From positions 1-64,000 of the forward strand of contig NZ_FNNG01000003.1 of the NCBI RefSeq assembly GCF_900106765.1: a stretch of DNA of 64,000 nucleotides, read 5' to 3'. This stretch comes from Tepidimicrobium xylanilyticum (GTDB taxonomy: Bacteria > Bacillota > Clostridia > Tissierellales > Tepidimicrobiaceae). Position numbers and translations under genes: made by a program. Within the stretch, counting starts at the first letter, position 1. Every line of letters begins with the position of its first letter. A model generated the notes under the pieces. It had not been told where the DNA came from, ran no database searches, and worked only from the letters and a program-made list of their open reading frames with translations. Of the stretch, positions 26,727 to 35,809 are shown piece by piece.

Positions 26727-27106
26727 TCGGCCGGTGTGTTTTTTAAGTCATCCTCACTTTCAACGTTTCTTTTGGTTCCCTTGAACATTGCTTCCATGAT
26801 AGCGTCTTTATATGCTGCCAGTTCCAAGGGAGATGTGAGAAGTTCCACTGTCTCTTCGGTAAGGAGTTCACGCTTATCTTGATTTTTGAGGTTGTGTATC
26901 AAAATGCTCTGGTTAGCCAGTAGTGTAATCAGCCATACCACTTCGTCAAGAGCCATCTCGAAGTTCTCGGTTTTCATCAGTTTCGTGCCGAGGTTTTCAA
27001 GACCGCCGTATCTTTTTGCAATCTCCTTTGTCGCTTTAGTGGTTAGTATAAGCTGATATTCTTCATCGCCGATTTTGATAATTGCGCTTCTGTCATTATC
27101 CTGCAT
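26723..27106 (-). CDS. Tail assembly chaperone (G part)
   Basis: A 127-residue phage tail assembly chaperone: IIKIGDEEYQLILTTKATKEIAKRYGGLENLG, then LDEVVWLITLLANQSI, with an acidic C-terminus. It lies between the major tail protein and the tape measure gene. It carries a -1 slippery site seven codons before its stop. Confidence 0.85.
   Translation of the reverse strand: MQDNDRSAIIKIGDEEYQLILTTKATKEIAKRYGGLENLGTKLMKTENFEMALDEVVWLITLLANQSILIHNLKNQDKRELLTEETVELLTSPLELAAYKDAIMEAMFKGTKRNVESEDDLKNTPAE
26738..26744 (-). promoter_or_regulatory. Programmed -1 frameshift heptamer
   Basis: The minus strand reads TTA AAA AAC in the chaperone frame, so A-AAA-AAC is a perfect X-XXY-YYZ slippery site. 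Slippage by -1 gives AAA AAA CAC ACC GGC CGA GTG, which enters the downstream 63-residue frame with no stop. Confidence 0.8.
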
Positions 27107-27705
27107 TATTCGCTGCCTCCTCCCACAGCAAATACCGGCTCATAAACTTCCGTATACCAGCCGGTAATAGTTTCAGGCGATACACCGGGATCGTCTTCGC
27201 TGACCTCCGCCTTCCAAGGGTGCTTTCCCTGGCCATCTGGTTTGTTACGTCTCATGACTGTCCCTTCAATGGTGGGTGTCGAAAAGGTAATGCTGTCGCC
27301 TTTCGTTTGCAGATTTGTTGCCGGGATGCCGAATTTCACCCTGTAAAGCCAAAAATACCTGTACTTGCCGTTAGCTTTCTTGGCTCTAAAGCCAATTGCC
27401 ACAGGCGCGCCTCCATCCTCGCTGGTGGAAATCAGCACCTTATTGTCATCAAGGGTGGCTCCCGTCAAAACCTCAGCAGCGTCTAATCCGATATCTGCAA
27501 CACCTAGAGTCAGGGTACCGCTTTGAAATTCCTTGACCACTTCTGCCGCCCCGTCATCGGCATAAAGTGTCGCCTCTGCCAGCTCCACAGAAAGTTCCGC
27601 CGTAATCGCCTTAGCCAGCGGAACAGGCGTGTCATAGGTCTCTTCTCCGTTTTCATTCTCGGTTATTTTGGCGTAATATAACCTGTCCAGTCCGATTGTG
27701 GCCAT
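27106..27705 (-). CDS. Major tail protein (phi13 family)
   Basis: A 199-residue tail-tube protein of the phi13 type: MATIGLDRLYYAKITEN, LAKAITAELSVELAEATLYADDGAAEVV, FQSGTLTLGVADIG and the FRAKKANGKYRYFWLYRVKF strand. The ATG at 27705 is preferred; the ATG at 27714 is too close to the SD. Its stop abuts the start of the chaperone gene. Confidence 0.88.
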   Translation of the reverse strand: MATIGLDRLYYAKITENENGEETYDTPVPLAKAITAELSVELAEATLYADDGAAEVVKEFQSGTLTLGVADIGLDAAEVLTGATLDDNKVLISTSEDGGAPVAIGFRAKKANGKYRYFWLYRVKFGIPATNLQTKGDSITFSTPTIEGTVMRRNKPDGQGKHPWKAEVSEDDPGVSPETITGWYTEVYEPVFAVGGGSE

Positions 27706-27710
27706 GTTTT

Positions 27711-28055
27711 TCATTCCTCCTTTACTTCATATTCTTTTGCCACATCAATGGCATAGTGGTGATAGCCGGTATCGTCCTCATGGCCTATATACCGCCTGTC
27801 GGTAATGGTAAAGCCTGCTTGAAGCAATGTGTTCACTATTTCGTTTTTACGGGCAGTGTAGTTTCCCTTTATAAATAAAGACAACCTTACCTCCTGGGTT
27901 TCTACCTGAGGCCGGTTGTCTGCAAAAACTTCAAATGTATCTGTCATAGGAGTAATGACAAGGAACTCATCTGGCGGTACACCGCTAAATACCCCGGTTT
28001 CAATGGGGATACCCAAACCATCCAATAACGAGTTTAATTCTGACAATATGCTCAT
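27711..28055 (-). CDS. Tail terminator/completion protein
   Basis: A 114-residue protein in the tail-terminator slot between the HK97-gp10-like gene and the major tail gene. VPPDEFLVITPMTDTFEVFADNRPQVETQEVRLSLF fits the small alpha/beta tail-completion fold. It is coupled to the upstream gene by ATGA. The assignment rests partly on position. Confidence 0.7.
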   Translation of the reverse strand: MSILSELNSLLDGLGIPIETGVFSGVPPDEFLVITPMTDTFEVFADNRPQVETQEVRLSLFIKGNYTARKNEIVNTLLQAGFTITDRRYIGHEDDTGYHHYAIDVAKEYEVKEE

Positions 28056-28483
28056 ATACGACCCAGCTCCTGTTCCAGTCTTGACTTCATTGCTTCGATG
28101 CAGGACTTCCTTGTAGCTGATTTTGCCGGTTTCAAAAAGGGCCTTGGAGGCTGCCCGGACTTGCCGTATTCGATAATATTAGCGATCTTCGCATTGCTTT
28201 CCCCATCTTTCCTTGGTTCAGTAAAGCCGATTTTTATGTTGTGGTTTCCATTCCTGTCCTGTTTGGCAGGAGAGAGCCCCAAAGCATTTACCAATTCACC
28301 GGTTGCTCTGGACGGATATTTAGTGCCGCTCCCGATAACTGACTGAAGATTGGACTTCACTTTTGAAAGAACCACTTCCCCGCCTGCTTCCAGCACCTTA
28401 GGTATGATTTCATCTGTTCCTTCTCCAAGTCTGGATAACTTGAGCAAGAACTCTTCCGGCATTTTAACTTCCACCTTAGCCAC
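28052..28483 (-). CDS. HK97 gp10-type head-tail joining protein
   Basis: A 143-residue HK97-gp10 family protein with the typical ending IIEYGKSGQPPRPFLKPAKSATR. A GTG start follows AGGAGGGG. It helps complete the neck between capsid and tail. Confidence 0.85.
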   Translation of the reverse strand: MAKVEVKMPEEFLLKLSRLGEGTDEIIPKVLEAGGEVVLSKVKSNLQSVIGSGTKYPSRATGELVNALGLSPAKQDRNGNHNIKIGFTEPRKDGESNAKIANIIEYGKSGQPPRPFLKPAKSATRKSCIEAMKSRLEQELGRI

Positions 28484-28499
28484 GTTGCAGCCCCTCCTT

Positions 28500-28835
28500 T
28501 TATGCTTTGCTTGATTTCACCTTTTCCGCAAGCACCTCAATATACATTCCACGTCCTTTTACGTCCTCAACACTGATAATGTTGTACCTGCCATCGCTGC
28601 AAACGAGTACAAGATCTGTGGTAACTTCCAGGTTAGGTATCTTACGGAAGCGAAACAGGGCAGACGCCTGCGAAAACGCCGCCCTGTTTGCCCATTTTTC
28701 ACTGCCATGCCTATCTTCCTTGTATGCCCTTACCGAAGCAAGAATAACATCACCTTTTTCAGCAAAACCCTCACTATCCTTAACCGGCTTGACTGAGATA
28801 ATGTCCACGAAAGTATTCATTTTCCCAAAGCCCAT
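28500..28835 (-). CDS. Head closure (head-tail adaptor) protein
   Basis: A 111-residue SPP1 gp16/HK97-like stopper: MGFGKMNTFVDIISVKPVKDSEGF, RAYKEDRHGSEKWANRAAF and IISVEDVKGRGMYIEVLAEKV. The ATG at 28835 has GGAAGGTG upstream; the longer TTG frame overlaps this SD. Confidence 0.82.
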   Translation of the reverse strand: MGFGKMNTFVDIISVKPVKDSEGFAEKGDVILASVRAYKEDRHGSEKWANRAAFSQASALFRFRKIPNLEVTTDLVLVCSDGRYNIISVEDVKGRGMYIEVLAEKVKSSKA

Positions 28836-28837
28836 AT

Positions 28838-29146
28838 TTACACCTTCCAATCCCGGTCGAGCCGCAGCAATAGATTAACTGTATTCCATACCTGCTGTCC
28901 AGCCTGCACACTATCCCCAAAAAAGCCAGCCGTCGAGCCATCCCTGCTTTCATAAAAATGGCTCGACAGCATAATGACAGCCTGCTCAGTAGTAGGCGGC
29001 ATGGGGTTTTCGGCATAATATCCTTCCGGCTTTTTCTGGTAACTTTCCGCATAGGCCACTGCGGCTTTGATATACTCTTGTAAAAGTGCGTCATCTTCGC
29101 TGTGCTGCAATATGAGGTTTGCTTTAACCTTCTCCAAAAGTTCCAT
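28838..29146 (-). CDS. Head-tail connector (gp6-like)
   Basis: A 102-residue helical adaptor of the gp6/QLRG-type DNA-packaging family: ELLEKVKANLILQHSEDDALLQEYIKAAVAYAESY and the C-terminal LLLRLDRDWKV. It binds under the portal to close the capsid. SD GGAGGTG. Confidence 0.83.
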   Translation of the reverse strand: MELLEKVKANLILQHSEDDALLQEYIKAAVAYAESYQKKPEGYYAENPMPPTTEQAVIMLSSHFYESRDGSTAGFFGDSVQAGQQVWNTVNLLLRLDRDWKV

Positions 29147-29167
29147 GCCGCAGCACCTCCGTTTTCA

Positions 29168-30370
29168 TTAAGCTGATTTCTGCTGCAGTATCTTGACTGC
29201 TTCAGACAGTACCAGCTTGCCATCTACACGCTGGGTTGCCATGAATCCAACTTGTCCGGTCGCAGCATACAACTCATTAAGCCGCTTAAAAACCCTGCCC
29301 TGACGGTCTGCCACCCAGTAATAAGAAAAATCGCCGAATACAATCGTTTTTGCTCCGGCGGCAATGGCTGGCATAAATGCAGAAGTTTTAACTGGACGAT
29401 TGAGGATAGTATCCGGTGTTCCAGCAGTTACAGAAGGCTGCCAGAGATACTGACCGTTGTTGTCTTTGAGCTTCCTTATAGCTTTAATTGTCGAATCATT
29501 CATAATGAATACAGCGTTCCTGCGGTACGGAGACTTTAGGCTGTAGAACAAGTCCATGATCTCGTCAAGGGTAATGACTGTTGCGCTCGCCGCAGTTACT
29601 CCTATCTCGCCACCGCCGTTATCTGCCAGAATACCGGTTGGCTTGCCAGATCCGTCACCGATAAAAAATGCTTCCTCCTCTTTTGCTCCGATTCGGCGGG
29701 CGAATTCTTTGGCTATATACTGTTCAAGGTTGAATACACTATCGTTTAACAATTCCTCTGACACCTTGATCATAGTAGCCAGCTTATATGCGCCGATGGA
29801 TACCTGTGCAAAGGAGTCATCGCTTTCGGGAATCTGGCCTTCCTCATCCACCCAGGATGCAGTACCCTTGCTTGCCACCACAGGAATTTTCTTGTCACCG
29901 CTGGACGTGGTAATAACATTGGCAATCTGCCTAAAGATATTCTCCTCCTCCAGTGCTTCCACAAGAGTACGCTCAAAGTCGTCGGGAACAAGATATCCAC
30001 CTTCGGTGTCCTCTCCAATCTGCAGCGCGTTGTGTATGTCATATTTGCGCCTGCCGCGCATCATGTTCCAGAAAGACTGCCTGTACTCATCGCTGGCACG
30101 TCCGGTTTTTTCATTGTTGCCAGATATGGAAGTGGGTTTGTCTGTAATAGGAATATTCAACGGTTTTGACAGTTCCAAATCTATGGCAGCCTGACGCTCA
30201 AGACGCTCTATTTCTTTGCCCAGCGCAATAACGTCGGCTTCCATTTTTTCATAAGTCGCGGTATCCTCCGGTGAAAGCAGTCCGTCGTTCCCGCGTTTGC
30301 TGTCGAGGAAAGCTTTAGCAGCTTCCCAAACTTTAGCGCGTTTTTCACGCAGTTCCAGTATTTTGCTCAT
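29168..30370 (-). CDS. Major capsid protein (HK97 fold)
   Basis: A 400-residue HK97-family capsid protein. Residues 1-75 are a coiled-coil scaffolding/delta domain (ILELREKRAKVWEAAKAFL, then EKMEADVIALGKEIERLERQ), normally removed by the protease encoded next to it. The shell domain starts near residue 115 (EGGYLVPDDFERTLVEALEEENIFRQIA). The ATG at 30370 follows AAGGAGGATTT. Confidence 0.93.
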   Translation of the reverse strand: MSKILELREKRAKVWEAAKAFLDSKRGNDGLLSPEDTATYEKMEADVIALGKEIERLERQAAIDLELSKPLNIPITDKPTSISGNNEKTGRASDEYRQSFWNMMRGRRKYDIHNALQIGEDTEGGYLVPDDFERTLVEALEEENIFRQIANVITTSSGDKKIPVVASKGTASWVDEEGQIPESDDSFAQVSIGAYKLATMIKVSEELLNDSVFNLEQYIAKEFARRIGAKEEEAFFIGDGSGKPTGILADNGGGEIGVTAASATVITLDEIMDLFYSLKSPYRRNAVFIMNDSTIKAIRKLKDNNGQYLWQPSVTAGTPDTILNRPVKTSAFMPAIAAGAKTIVFGDFSYYWVADRQGRVFKRLNELYAATGQVGFMATQRVDGKLVLSEAVKILQQKSA

Positions 30371-30383
30371 AATCAAATCCTCC

Positions 30384-31109
30384 TTAAGGTTTTAATAAAA
30401 AAAGCCGCTTTTCAAGCGACTCAATTGGTGTTCCTTTTGGTTTTTCTTTTGGTTTAAGCTTTTGCAGGATGGAATTTGTTACTGCCTGCCTGCTGAAGAT
30501 CATTCCTCCTGATACTTCAAATTCGGATGGGAATGATTCATCCTCCATAAACAAGATTCCATCGGCAAAGCCAAGTTCCACCGCTTTTCTTGCGTTAAAC
30601 CAGCTTTCTGCATCCATTAGGTGCGATATTTTTGCCCTGGAAAGTCCGGTTTTCAGCTCATAAGCGTTGATGATGGATTCCTTTATTTCTTCCAGCATTG
30701 TGATAGCTTTCTCCATTTCTTCTGTATCACCGATGGCTATTGTCATAGGGTTGTGAATCATCATCATGCTGACTGGTGACATAAAGACGTCACCTCCGGC
30801 CATAGCTATGACCGAAGCGGCGCTGGCTGCAATACCGTCAATCTTTACCGTCACTTTGCCTTTGTAATCCATAAGCATGTTGTAAATTTGATTAGCTGCA
30901 AATATATCTCCGCCAGGGCTGTTGATCCAGATCGTTATATCACCCTCTCCGGACAACAGCTCTGATTTGAACTGCTTGGGAGTTACTTCGTCTCCCAGCC
31001 AGCTTTCTTCGGCTATTGGCCCGTCAATATATAATGTCCGGCTGCCATCATCGTTTTGTATCCAGTTCCAAAAGCGGCGAACCGGTTTTGGGTTTTGTGA
31101 TTTGCTCAT
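30384..31109 (-). CDS. Prohead protease, ClpP-type
   Basis: A 241-residue ClpP-fold head maturation protease. WINSPGGDIFAANQIYNML, the nucleophile region GIAASAASVIAMAGG and the histidine in MMMIHNPMT are in place. A C-terminal tail may tether it in the prohead. It lies between portal and capsid genes as usual. The start at 31109 is preceded by GGAGGGA and lies 61 nt inside the portal gene. Confidence 0.92.
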   Translation of the reverse strand: MSKSQNPKPVRRFWNWIQNDDGSRTLYIDGPIAEESWLGDEVTPKQFKSELLSGEGDITIWINSPGGDIFAANQIYNMLMDYKGKVTVKIDGIAASAASVIAMAGGDVFMSPVSMMMIHNPMTIAIGDTEEMEKAITMLEEIKESIINAYELKTGLSRAKISHLMDAESWFNARKAVELGFADGILFMEDESFPSEFEVSGGMIFSRQAVTNSILQKLKPKEKPKGTPIESLEKRLFLLKP

Positions 31110-32370
31110 CTTTTGATCCCTCCGTTTCAGCATTGGTTTTACCTGCAAATGCACCTGCATCAGCAAGCTTAGTCATATTACCGTTGACAAGATATAGGTC
31201 GCCACCCAACTCTGCTGGTATCCGGTTCATATCCTCAAGTTCGCGGATATCGTTTGCGCTCATCCAGCCGTTCTGGCGAGCTACAGCATAGCCGTTCATG
31301 CGGCTTGCATAATCACCGCGCAGAAGGCCATCTACATTGAATTTGACAATGTATATCCGCTTCTCTGACGGTAAAAGCAGCGCTTTTTGGAGAGCCTGTT
31401 CCCAGCGCACCACCCACGGGTCAAGCGTGTATTTAACAAATTCCAGAGATTGCTGTTCGATGTTTGAAAAGCTTGACTTTTCAAGATCTCCAACCATATG
31501 GGGAGGTACTCGGAATATCCGAGCAATTTCATTTATCTGAAACTTTCTTGTCTCTAAAAACTGTGCCTGTTCGGGTGGAATGCCGATTGGTTGAAACTTC
31601 ATTCCCTCTTCCAGAACTGCAATGCGATGAGCATTGGCACTTCCTTGATAAACAGCGTTCCAGCTTTCTCGCACCTTTGCCGGATCCTTTAATACGCCAG
31701 GATGTTCCAGAACGCCACCCGGATTTGCTCCGTTGGCAAAAAAGGATGCACCATACTCCTCACAGGCAATAGCTATGCCTATGGCGTTCTTGGCCATAGC
31801 AATAGGGGAGTATCCGATCAGTCCGTCAAAACCGAGTCCCGGGATGTGAAGAACCTCATCACTTCGTAGGTATATAAGGCCTGCTTTTGGATTAACCCTA
31901 CTCTCATCGCTGTCGCGCCGATAAGTGTAAAACAGTTCTCCGTTTGGAGCCCTGTCTACCGTCATTTTGTTTGGCAAAAGTGGATAAAGCGCCAGCACTC
32001 GTCCGGAACCGTCCCTAATAATTTGAGCGTAAGCATTTCCCCATAAAAGAAGATGACTCATCAGTGTTTCTCGGAACACGAATGAAGTCATCTCAGGGTT
32101 TGGTTCGTCATGGAGCAAATAATAGAGCGGGTGGGTCAACGCTTTTTCTTTGCCACCGTCTTCTTTATAGCGGTACACATGAAGCGGAAGCCCGGCGATG
32201 GCTTCTGCAAGTATCCTTACACAGGCATACACTGCAGTTGTCTGCATAGCAGTCCGCTCATTTACAGTCTTTCCGCTGGATGTGCCGCCGAAGAAAAAAC
32301 TATATGCATTACCGAACAGGCTGTTTTTCGGCTTATCCCTTGCTTTGAACAAACGGGAAAATACACTCAT
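31048..32370 (-). CDS. Portal protein (HK97 family)
   Basis: A 440-residue portal: VNERTAMQTTAVYACVRILAEAIAGLPLHVYRY, the LLWGNAYAQIIRDGSGRVLALYPL strand, IFRVPPHMVGDLEKSSFSNIEQQ and the C-terminal MNRIPAELGGDLYLVNGNMTKL are family features. It forms the dodecameric ring for DNA passage. ATGA overlap with the terminase. Confidence 0.94.
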   Translation of the reverse strand: MSVFSRLFKARDKPKNSLFGNAYSFFFGGTSSGKTVNERTAMQTTAVYACVRILAEAIAGLPLHVYRYKEDGGKEKALTHPLYYLLHDEPNPEMTSFVFRETLMSHLLLWGNAYAQIIRDGSGRVLALYPLLPNKMTVDRAPNGELFYTYRRDSDESRVNPKAGLIYLRSDEVLHIPGLGFDGLIGYSPIAMAKNAIGIAIACEEYGASFFANGANPGGVLEHPGVLKDPAKVRESWNAVYQGSANAHRIAVLEEGMKFQPIGIPPEQAQFLETRKFQINEIARIFRVPPHMVGDLEKSSFSNIEQQSLEFVKYTLDPWVVRWEQALQKALLLPSEKRIYIVKFNVDGLLRGDYASRMNGYAVARQNGWMSANDIRELEDMNRIPAELGGDLYLVNGNMTKLADAGAFAGKTNAETEGSKDEQITKPKTGSPLLELDTKR

Positions 32371-34019
32371 ATAATCAACAGCCCCCTTTCATCATAAATT
32401 GATCCGTTGCGTTCATCCCCGTCATGCCTTAACGCGCGGTCAAGCGCCATAATTAACGCTACCGCACCATCTATTCTCTCGGTGGATTTTTCTTTATCCG
32501 GCTTAATGTTTCCGGCGGGATCGGTTTTGACATAGATATTGTCCATCATCCACCGCAGTACTGGATTACCACCATGGGCGATGCGTTCTTCCAATGTCAG
32601 CTTCATCAACTCTTTTGTAGGCGGCGACATATCCTTGAAACCCTGACCGAATGGAACAACCGTAAACCCCAAAGCCTCGAGGTTTTGCGTCATCTGAATT
32701 GCGCCCCAGCGGTCAAAGGCTATTTCCTTAATGTTATATTTCATACCGAGTTCCTCAATAAATGTCTCGATAAAACCGTAATGCACCACGTTACCCTCGG
32801 TGGTATATAAAAAGCCCTGCCTCTCCCAGACATCATACGGTACATGATCTCTCCGCACACGCTGGTCGATGTTCTCCTCCGGTATCCAGAAAAAAGGCAG
32901 GATCTGATATTTGTCCGATTCATCAAGCGGCAGAAACACCAGTACAAAGGCTGTAATATCGGTAGTAGATGACAGGTCAAGTCCACCGTAACAGGTTCTG
33001 CCGCGCAATTTTTCCGCATCAACAGGAAATGCACACTTATCCCATTTATCCATTGGCATCCAGCGCACCGATTGTTTCACCCACTGATTTAAGCGGAGCT
33101 GACGGAATAAATTTTCCTCTGCGGGGTTTTGCTTGGCATTTTCACAAGCCACCCTCAGTTTTTCGATGTCAACTGTAATGCCTAGTGACGGATTAACCTT
33201 TCTCCATACCTTTTCACTTGTCCAGTCGTCGGTATCGGATGCGCTGTAGATAACCGGGTAGAAAGTCGGATCTATCTTACGTCCTTGAAGAATATCCTCA
33301 GCCTTTTGATGCACTTCCCAGCAGATGGAATTGCGGTCTGTGCCAGCAGTTGTAATCAGGAAAAACAGCGGCTGTTTTCTTGCATCGCCAGATCCGTGAA
33401 GCATTACATCATAAAGATCCCTGTTTGGCTGGGCATGAAGTTCGTCAAATACCACACCATGGACGTTTAGCCCATGTTTCGTATATGCCTCCGCTGAAAG
33501 CACCTGATAAAAACTGCCTAACGGTTTATATACCAGCCGCTTCTGCGACAGCATTGGTTTAATTCGAGACTTTAATGCCGGACACTGTTCCACCATATCT
33601 ACTGCAACATCGAAAACAATGGATGCCTGCTGACGGTCAGATGCACATCCGTAAACCTCGCCGCCATGCTCGAAATCACCGCAGGTAAGGTATAAGGCAA
33701 TTGCCGCTGCAAGTTCGCTCTTACCCTGCTTTTTTGGAATTTCTATATAGGCAGTGTTAAACTGCCGGTATCCGTTAGGTTTCAAGATTCCGAATATATC
33801 CCGGACAATCTGTTCCTGCCAGTCAATTAATTCAAAAGGCATTCCATACCATTCACCCTTGGTATGCTTCAGGCAGTTTATAAAAGTAACAGCGGCATCC
33901 GCCGCTTCCTTGTCATATCGAGAACCTTCCGCCATAAACTTGGTTGGTTTATATCGTTTTAACTTCCGCAGCTTTGCCGCCTCCTTTCCTAAAATTGAGC
34001 AAGAAAAAAGGAACCTCAT
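32367..34019 (-). CDS. Terminase large subunit
   Basis: Up to 550 residues. Features of the TerL ATPase are IEIPKKQGKSELAAAIALYL (Walker A region), VVFDELHAQ (Walker B) and the C-motif ITTAG. Nuclease-domain acids occur in YGGLDLSSTTDITAF and IDGAVALIMALDRAL. The ATG at 34019 lies inside a terminator hairpin and has no SD. A CTG at 33971 stands 8 nt after AAAGGAGG and gives 534 residues, so the start is probably downstream of the one given. Its small-subunit partner is about 6 kb upstream. Confidence 0.93.
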   Translation of the reverse strand: MRFLFSCSILGKEAAKLRKLKRYKPTKFMAEGSRYDKEAADAAVTFINCLKHTKGEWYGMPFELIDWQEQIVRDIFGILKPNGYRQFNTAYIEIPKKQGKSELAAAIALYLTCGDFEHGGEVYGCASDRQQASIVFDVAVDMVEQCPALKSRIKPMLSQKRLVYKPLGSFYQVLSAEAYTKHGLNVHGVVFDELHAQPNRDLYDVMLHGSGDARKQPLFFLITTAGTDRNSICWEVHQKAEDILQGRKIDPTFYPVIYSASDTDDWTSEKVWRKVNPSLGITVDIEKLRVACENAKQNPAEENLFRQLRLNQWVKQSVRWMPMDKWDKCAFPVDAEKLRGRTCYGGLDLSSTTDITAFVLVFLPLDESDKYQILPFFWIPEENIDQRVRRDHVPYDVWERQGFLYTTEGNVVHYGFIETFIEELGMKYNIKEIAFDRWGAIQMTQNLEALGFTVVPFGQGFKDMSPPTKELMKLTLEERIAHGGNPVLRWMMDNIYVKTDPAGNIKPDKEKSTERIDGAVALIMALDRALRHDGDERNGSIYDERGLLII

Positions 34020-34032
34020 GGATGAAGTTCCT
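34002..34032 (-). terminator. Intrinsic terminator just before terL
   Basis: On the minus strand AGGAAC and GTTCCT (34009-34014, 34027-34032) pair around a 12-nt loop and are followed by TTTTTTCTT. It lies inside the late operon, so late transcripts must pass it. Confidence 0.7.
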
Positions 34033-34073
34033 CTCTAAAGTGGATTTCTATGAAACTTGTTACGTTATAACCG

Positions 34074-34223
34074 TTATCGTTTGCCTGTTAGGATAAACTC
34101 GGCATATTCTTTCTTGTGTCCATTAAGAAATACTACTAATTCATAAAACCCCATTTTATATGCCTCTTCCTGTACTCTTGGCAAGTCAAACATATTACAG
34201 GCACCGCTGTCCCGTATGGCCAT
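34074..34223 (-). CDS. DUF5049-type small phage protein
   Basis: A 49-residue protein too short for most gene finders: MAIRDSGACNMFDLPRVQEE, then AYKMGFYELVVFLNGHKKEY, then AEFILTGKR. It matches the small DUF5049 family of Firmicute phages, found next to terminase genes. No good SD is seen directly before the ATG. The function is unknown. Confidence 0.75.
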   Translation of the reverse strand: MAIRDSGACNMFDLPRVQEEAYKMGFYELVVFLNGHKKEYAEFILTGKR

Positions 34224-34239
34224 AATCTGTACCCATGTC

Positions 34240-34707
34240 CTACACCTCTGACTTCTCTGCCGCTGAAATTGAATCTCTTACCGCTTTATTGAGAAATGAA
34301 ATATCAAAACCCGCATCTAAATAGCCCTGCCGAATCACCTCGTAATAGTAACGACCCGGTGCTCCCAAAGGTCTACCTTCATTCATGATATACACCATTG
34401 CGGGTACCCACTGCCCTTTGAAACGTACCTTAACCGTTTCTTTCCGGTATAGATGCGGATAACCTTCATATCTGTCCAGCGCCTTCTCATCATTAGGCAT
34501 GATTCTCCAAAGCAGTACCGGTACACTTTCACCTTTTTGTTTTTCTATTGTCGCTACTGCGCCGCCATTCCCTCCTCTGAATAACAGCCGGTATCCTGTG
34601 AGTTTTGCACTCCCCAGCACTTTTGCCGTTGGGCAGCGGTATGCCATCTGCCTTAAGTTCAGATTGCTTCCGTATGCTAAATATATGGTTCCTTTTTCTT
34701 TGCTCAT
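34240..34707 (-). CDS. Gamma-glutamylcyclotransferase (AIG2)-family protein
   Basis: A 155-residue GGCT/AIG2 fold: the substrate loop YLAYGSNLNLRQM near the start, the catalytic glutamate region DRYEGYPHLYRKETV, and GRPLGAPGRYYYEVIRQGYLDAGFD. Such enzymes split gamma-glutamyl amides to give 5-oxoproline. It neighbours an amidoligase, so it could reverse or trim the bond the ligase makes. The start at 34707 is preceded by AGGAGGATG. Confidence 0.85.
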   Translation of the reverse strand: MSKEKGTIYLAYGSNLNLRQMAYRCPTAKVLGSAKLTGYRLLFRGGNGGAVATIEKQKGESVPVLLWRIMPNDEKALDRYEGYPHLYRKETVKVRFKGQWVPAMVYIMNEGRPLGAPGRYYYEVIRQGYLDAGFDISFLNKAVRDSISAAEKSEV

Positions 34708-34768
34708 CGTATCATCCTCCTTGTATTTACCAAGGCAGAGGCGGAGATCCACCCCTGCGATTGTCTAT

Positions 34769-35668
34769 CTATGCTGCCCGAAACCGCCATGCTGCGTTAC
34801 CATCAAGGTGTTTGCAAAGATGCTCCCGGCAGTTTTTGAACTCATCACCAATAAGCCCTATGCGGTTGAGGTATGTCCGCATGGCAAATTTCTCGTTTTC
34901 AACCTGCGGTTTCTTGCTGGAAGCACATTTTTGGGTTAATGCTTGATGGTTTAGCGCAAGGGCAAGCACTATGTAGCTTCTGATTTTCCCCGCATGAAGT
35001 TCGCTGTTAAAGCCTCGAAGCTCAATAGTCCCGTTGCCGTTAAAAAAGCTGTGCAGGTTCAAAAAATGGTACCTGCTATTGTGGTAATGGGTGCTTCGGC
35101 TTTCGCTGTAACCTTCGTACCATATACTTTCAATCGCCGCCATGGTTTTGGGCTTACGCCGGTTCATCTTCTCAACCAGTGCTGCATCCATCTTTTTGCA
35201 AAACCGCATCCTGTCCGGTGCAATCTGCAATGCCTTATAGAAAAGGTCATTCTTACTGGCGATAATGTTGATAAAATTACGAATGCTTCGCGGCGTGTGG
35301 TTTGCCCCGTCTATATGGATATGAATTCCACAGCTTGTGTTTGCAAAACCTCCAGCCTTGCGAAGCCTCCTTATCAACTCCTGCAGGGTTTCAATATCTT
35401 CGCGGTATGTCAGTATCGGACTTACCAACTCGACACTATATTCCCGGCCTGCCGCTACAATCCGGCAGCTTTCCTTTTTCTGAGTCCGGATGCTCCCGTC
35501 GCTCATGAATTTCCATATCCGTCCATCCGGTGCTATAACCTTTTGGGTATCGTAATAATCTCCACTGGATTCAATCCTTCCTCCAAGAAAAGCTGCTGCA
35601 GTTTTTGCCGCCTGTTTTCTTGTAATCCCCGTCAATTCTACCTCGATTCCAAATCTCGTTGTAAGCAT
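34769..35668 (-). CDS. Amidoligase-family (COOH-NH2 ligase) enzyme
   Basis: A 299-residue Amidoligase family protein, related to the glutamine synthetase fold. It starts TTRFGIEVELTGITRKQAA (catalytic Glu pair), with DGSI, SVELVSPILTYREDIETL, CGIHIHIDGANHTPRSIRNFI and NLHSFFNGNGTIELRGFNSELHAGKI. It should form an amide or isopeptide bond using ATP. The last 45 residues (NEKFAMRTYLNRIGLIGDEFKNCREHL) recur in the gene at 36365-37057. The start at 35668 has AGGAGAAAG upstream. Confidence 0.85.
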   Translation of the reverse strand: MLTTRFGIEVELTGITRKQAAKTAAAFLGGRIESSGDYYDTQKVIAPDGRIWKFMSDGSIRTQKKESCRIVAAGREYSVELVSPILTYREDIETLQELIRRLRKAGGFANTSCGIHIHIDGANHTPRSIRNFINIIASKNDLFYKALQIAPDRMRFCKKMDAALVEKMNRRKPKTMAAIESIWYEGYSESRSTHYHNSRYHFLNLHSFFNGNGTIELRGFNSELHAGKIRSYIVLALALNHQALTQKCASSKKPQVENEKFAMRTYLNRIGLIGDEFKNCREHLCKHLDGNAAWRFRAA

Positions 35669-35809
35669 TGCGCTTTCTCCTCGCTTTCTCTGTGTTTTTT
35701 GCCCTTTGGCAGTGTACATTAGGCCATTGAAAACACAGGATAGCAAGGCAATTCTGCATGAGTTTTCGCTGGATTTTGGAAGATTTTTCGCATCTTAATT
35801 TGTGTACAT

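Noticed and set aside
28780-29223. 147-residue minus-strand frame over the gp6-like connector
   Set aside because: It overlaps three recognisable head genes in another frame and has no family resemblance or SD.
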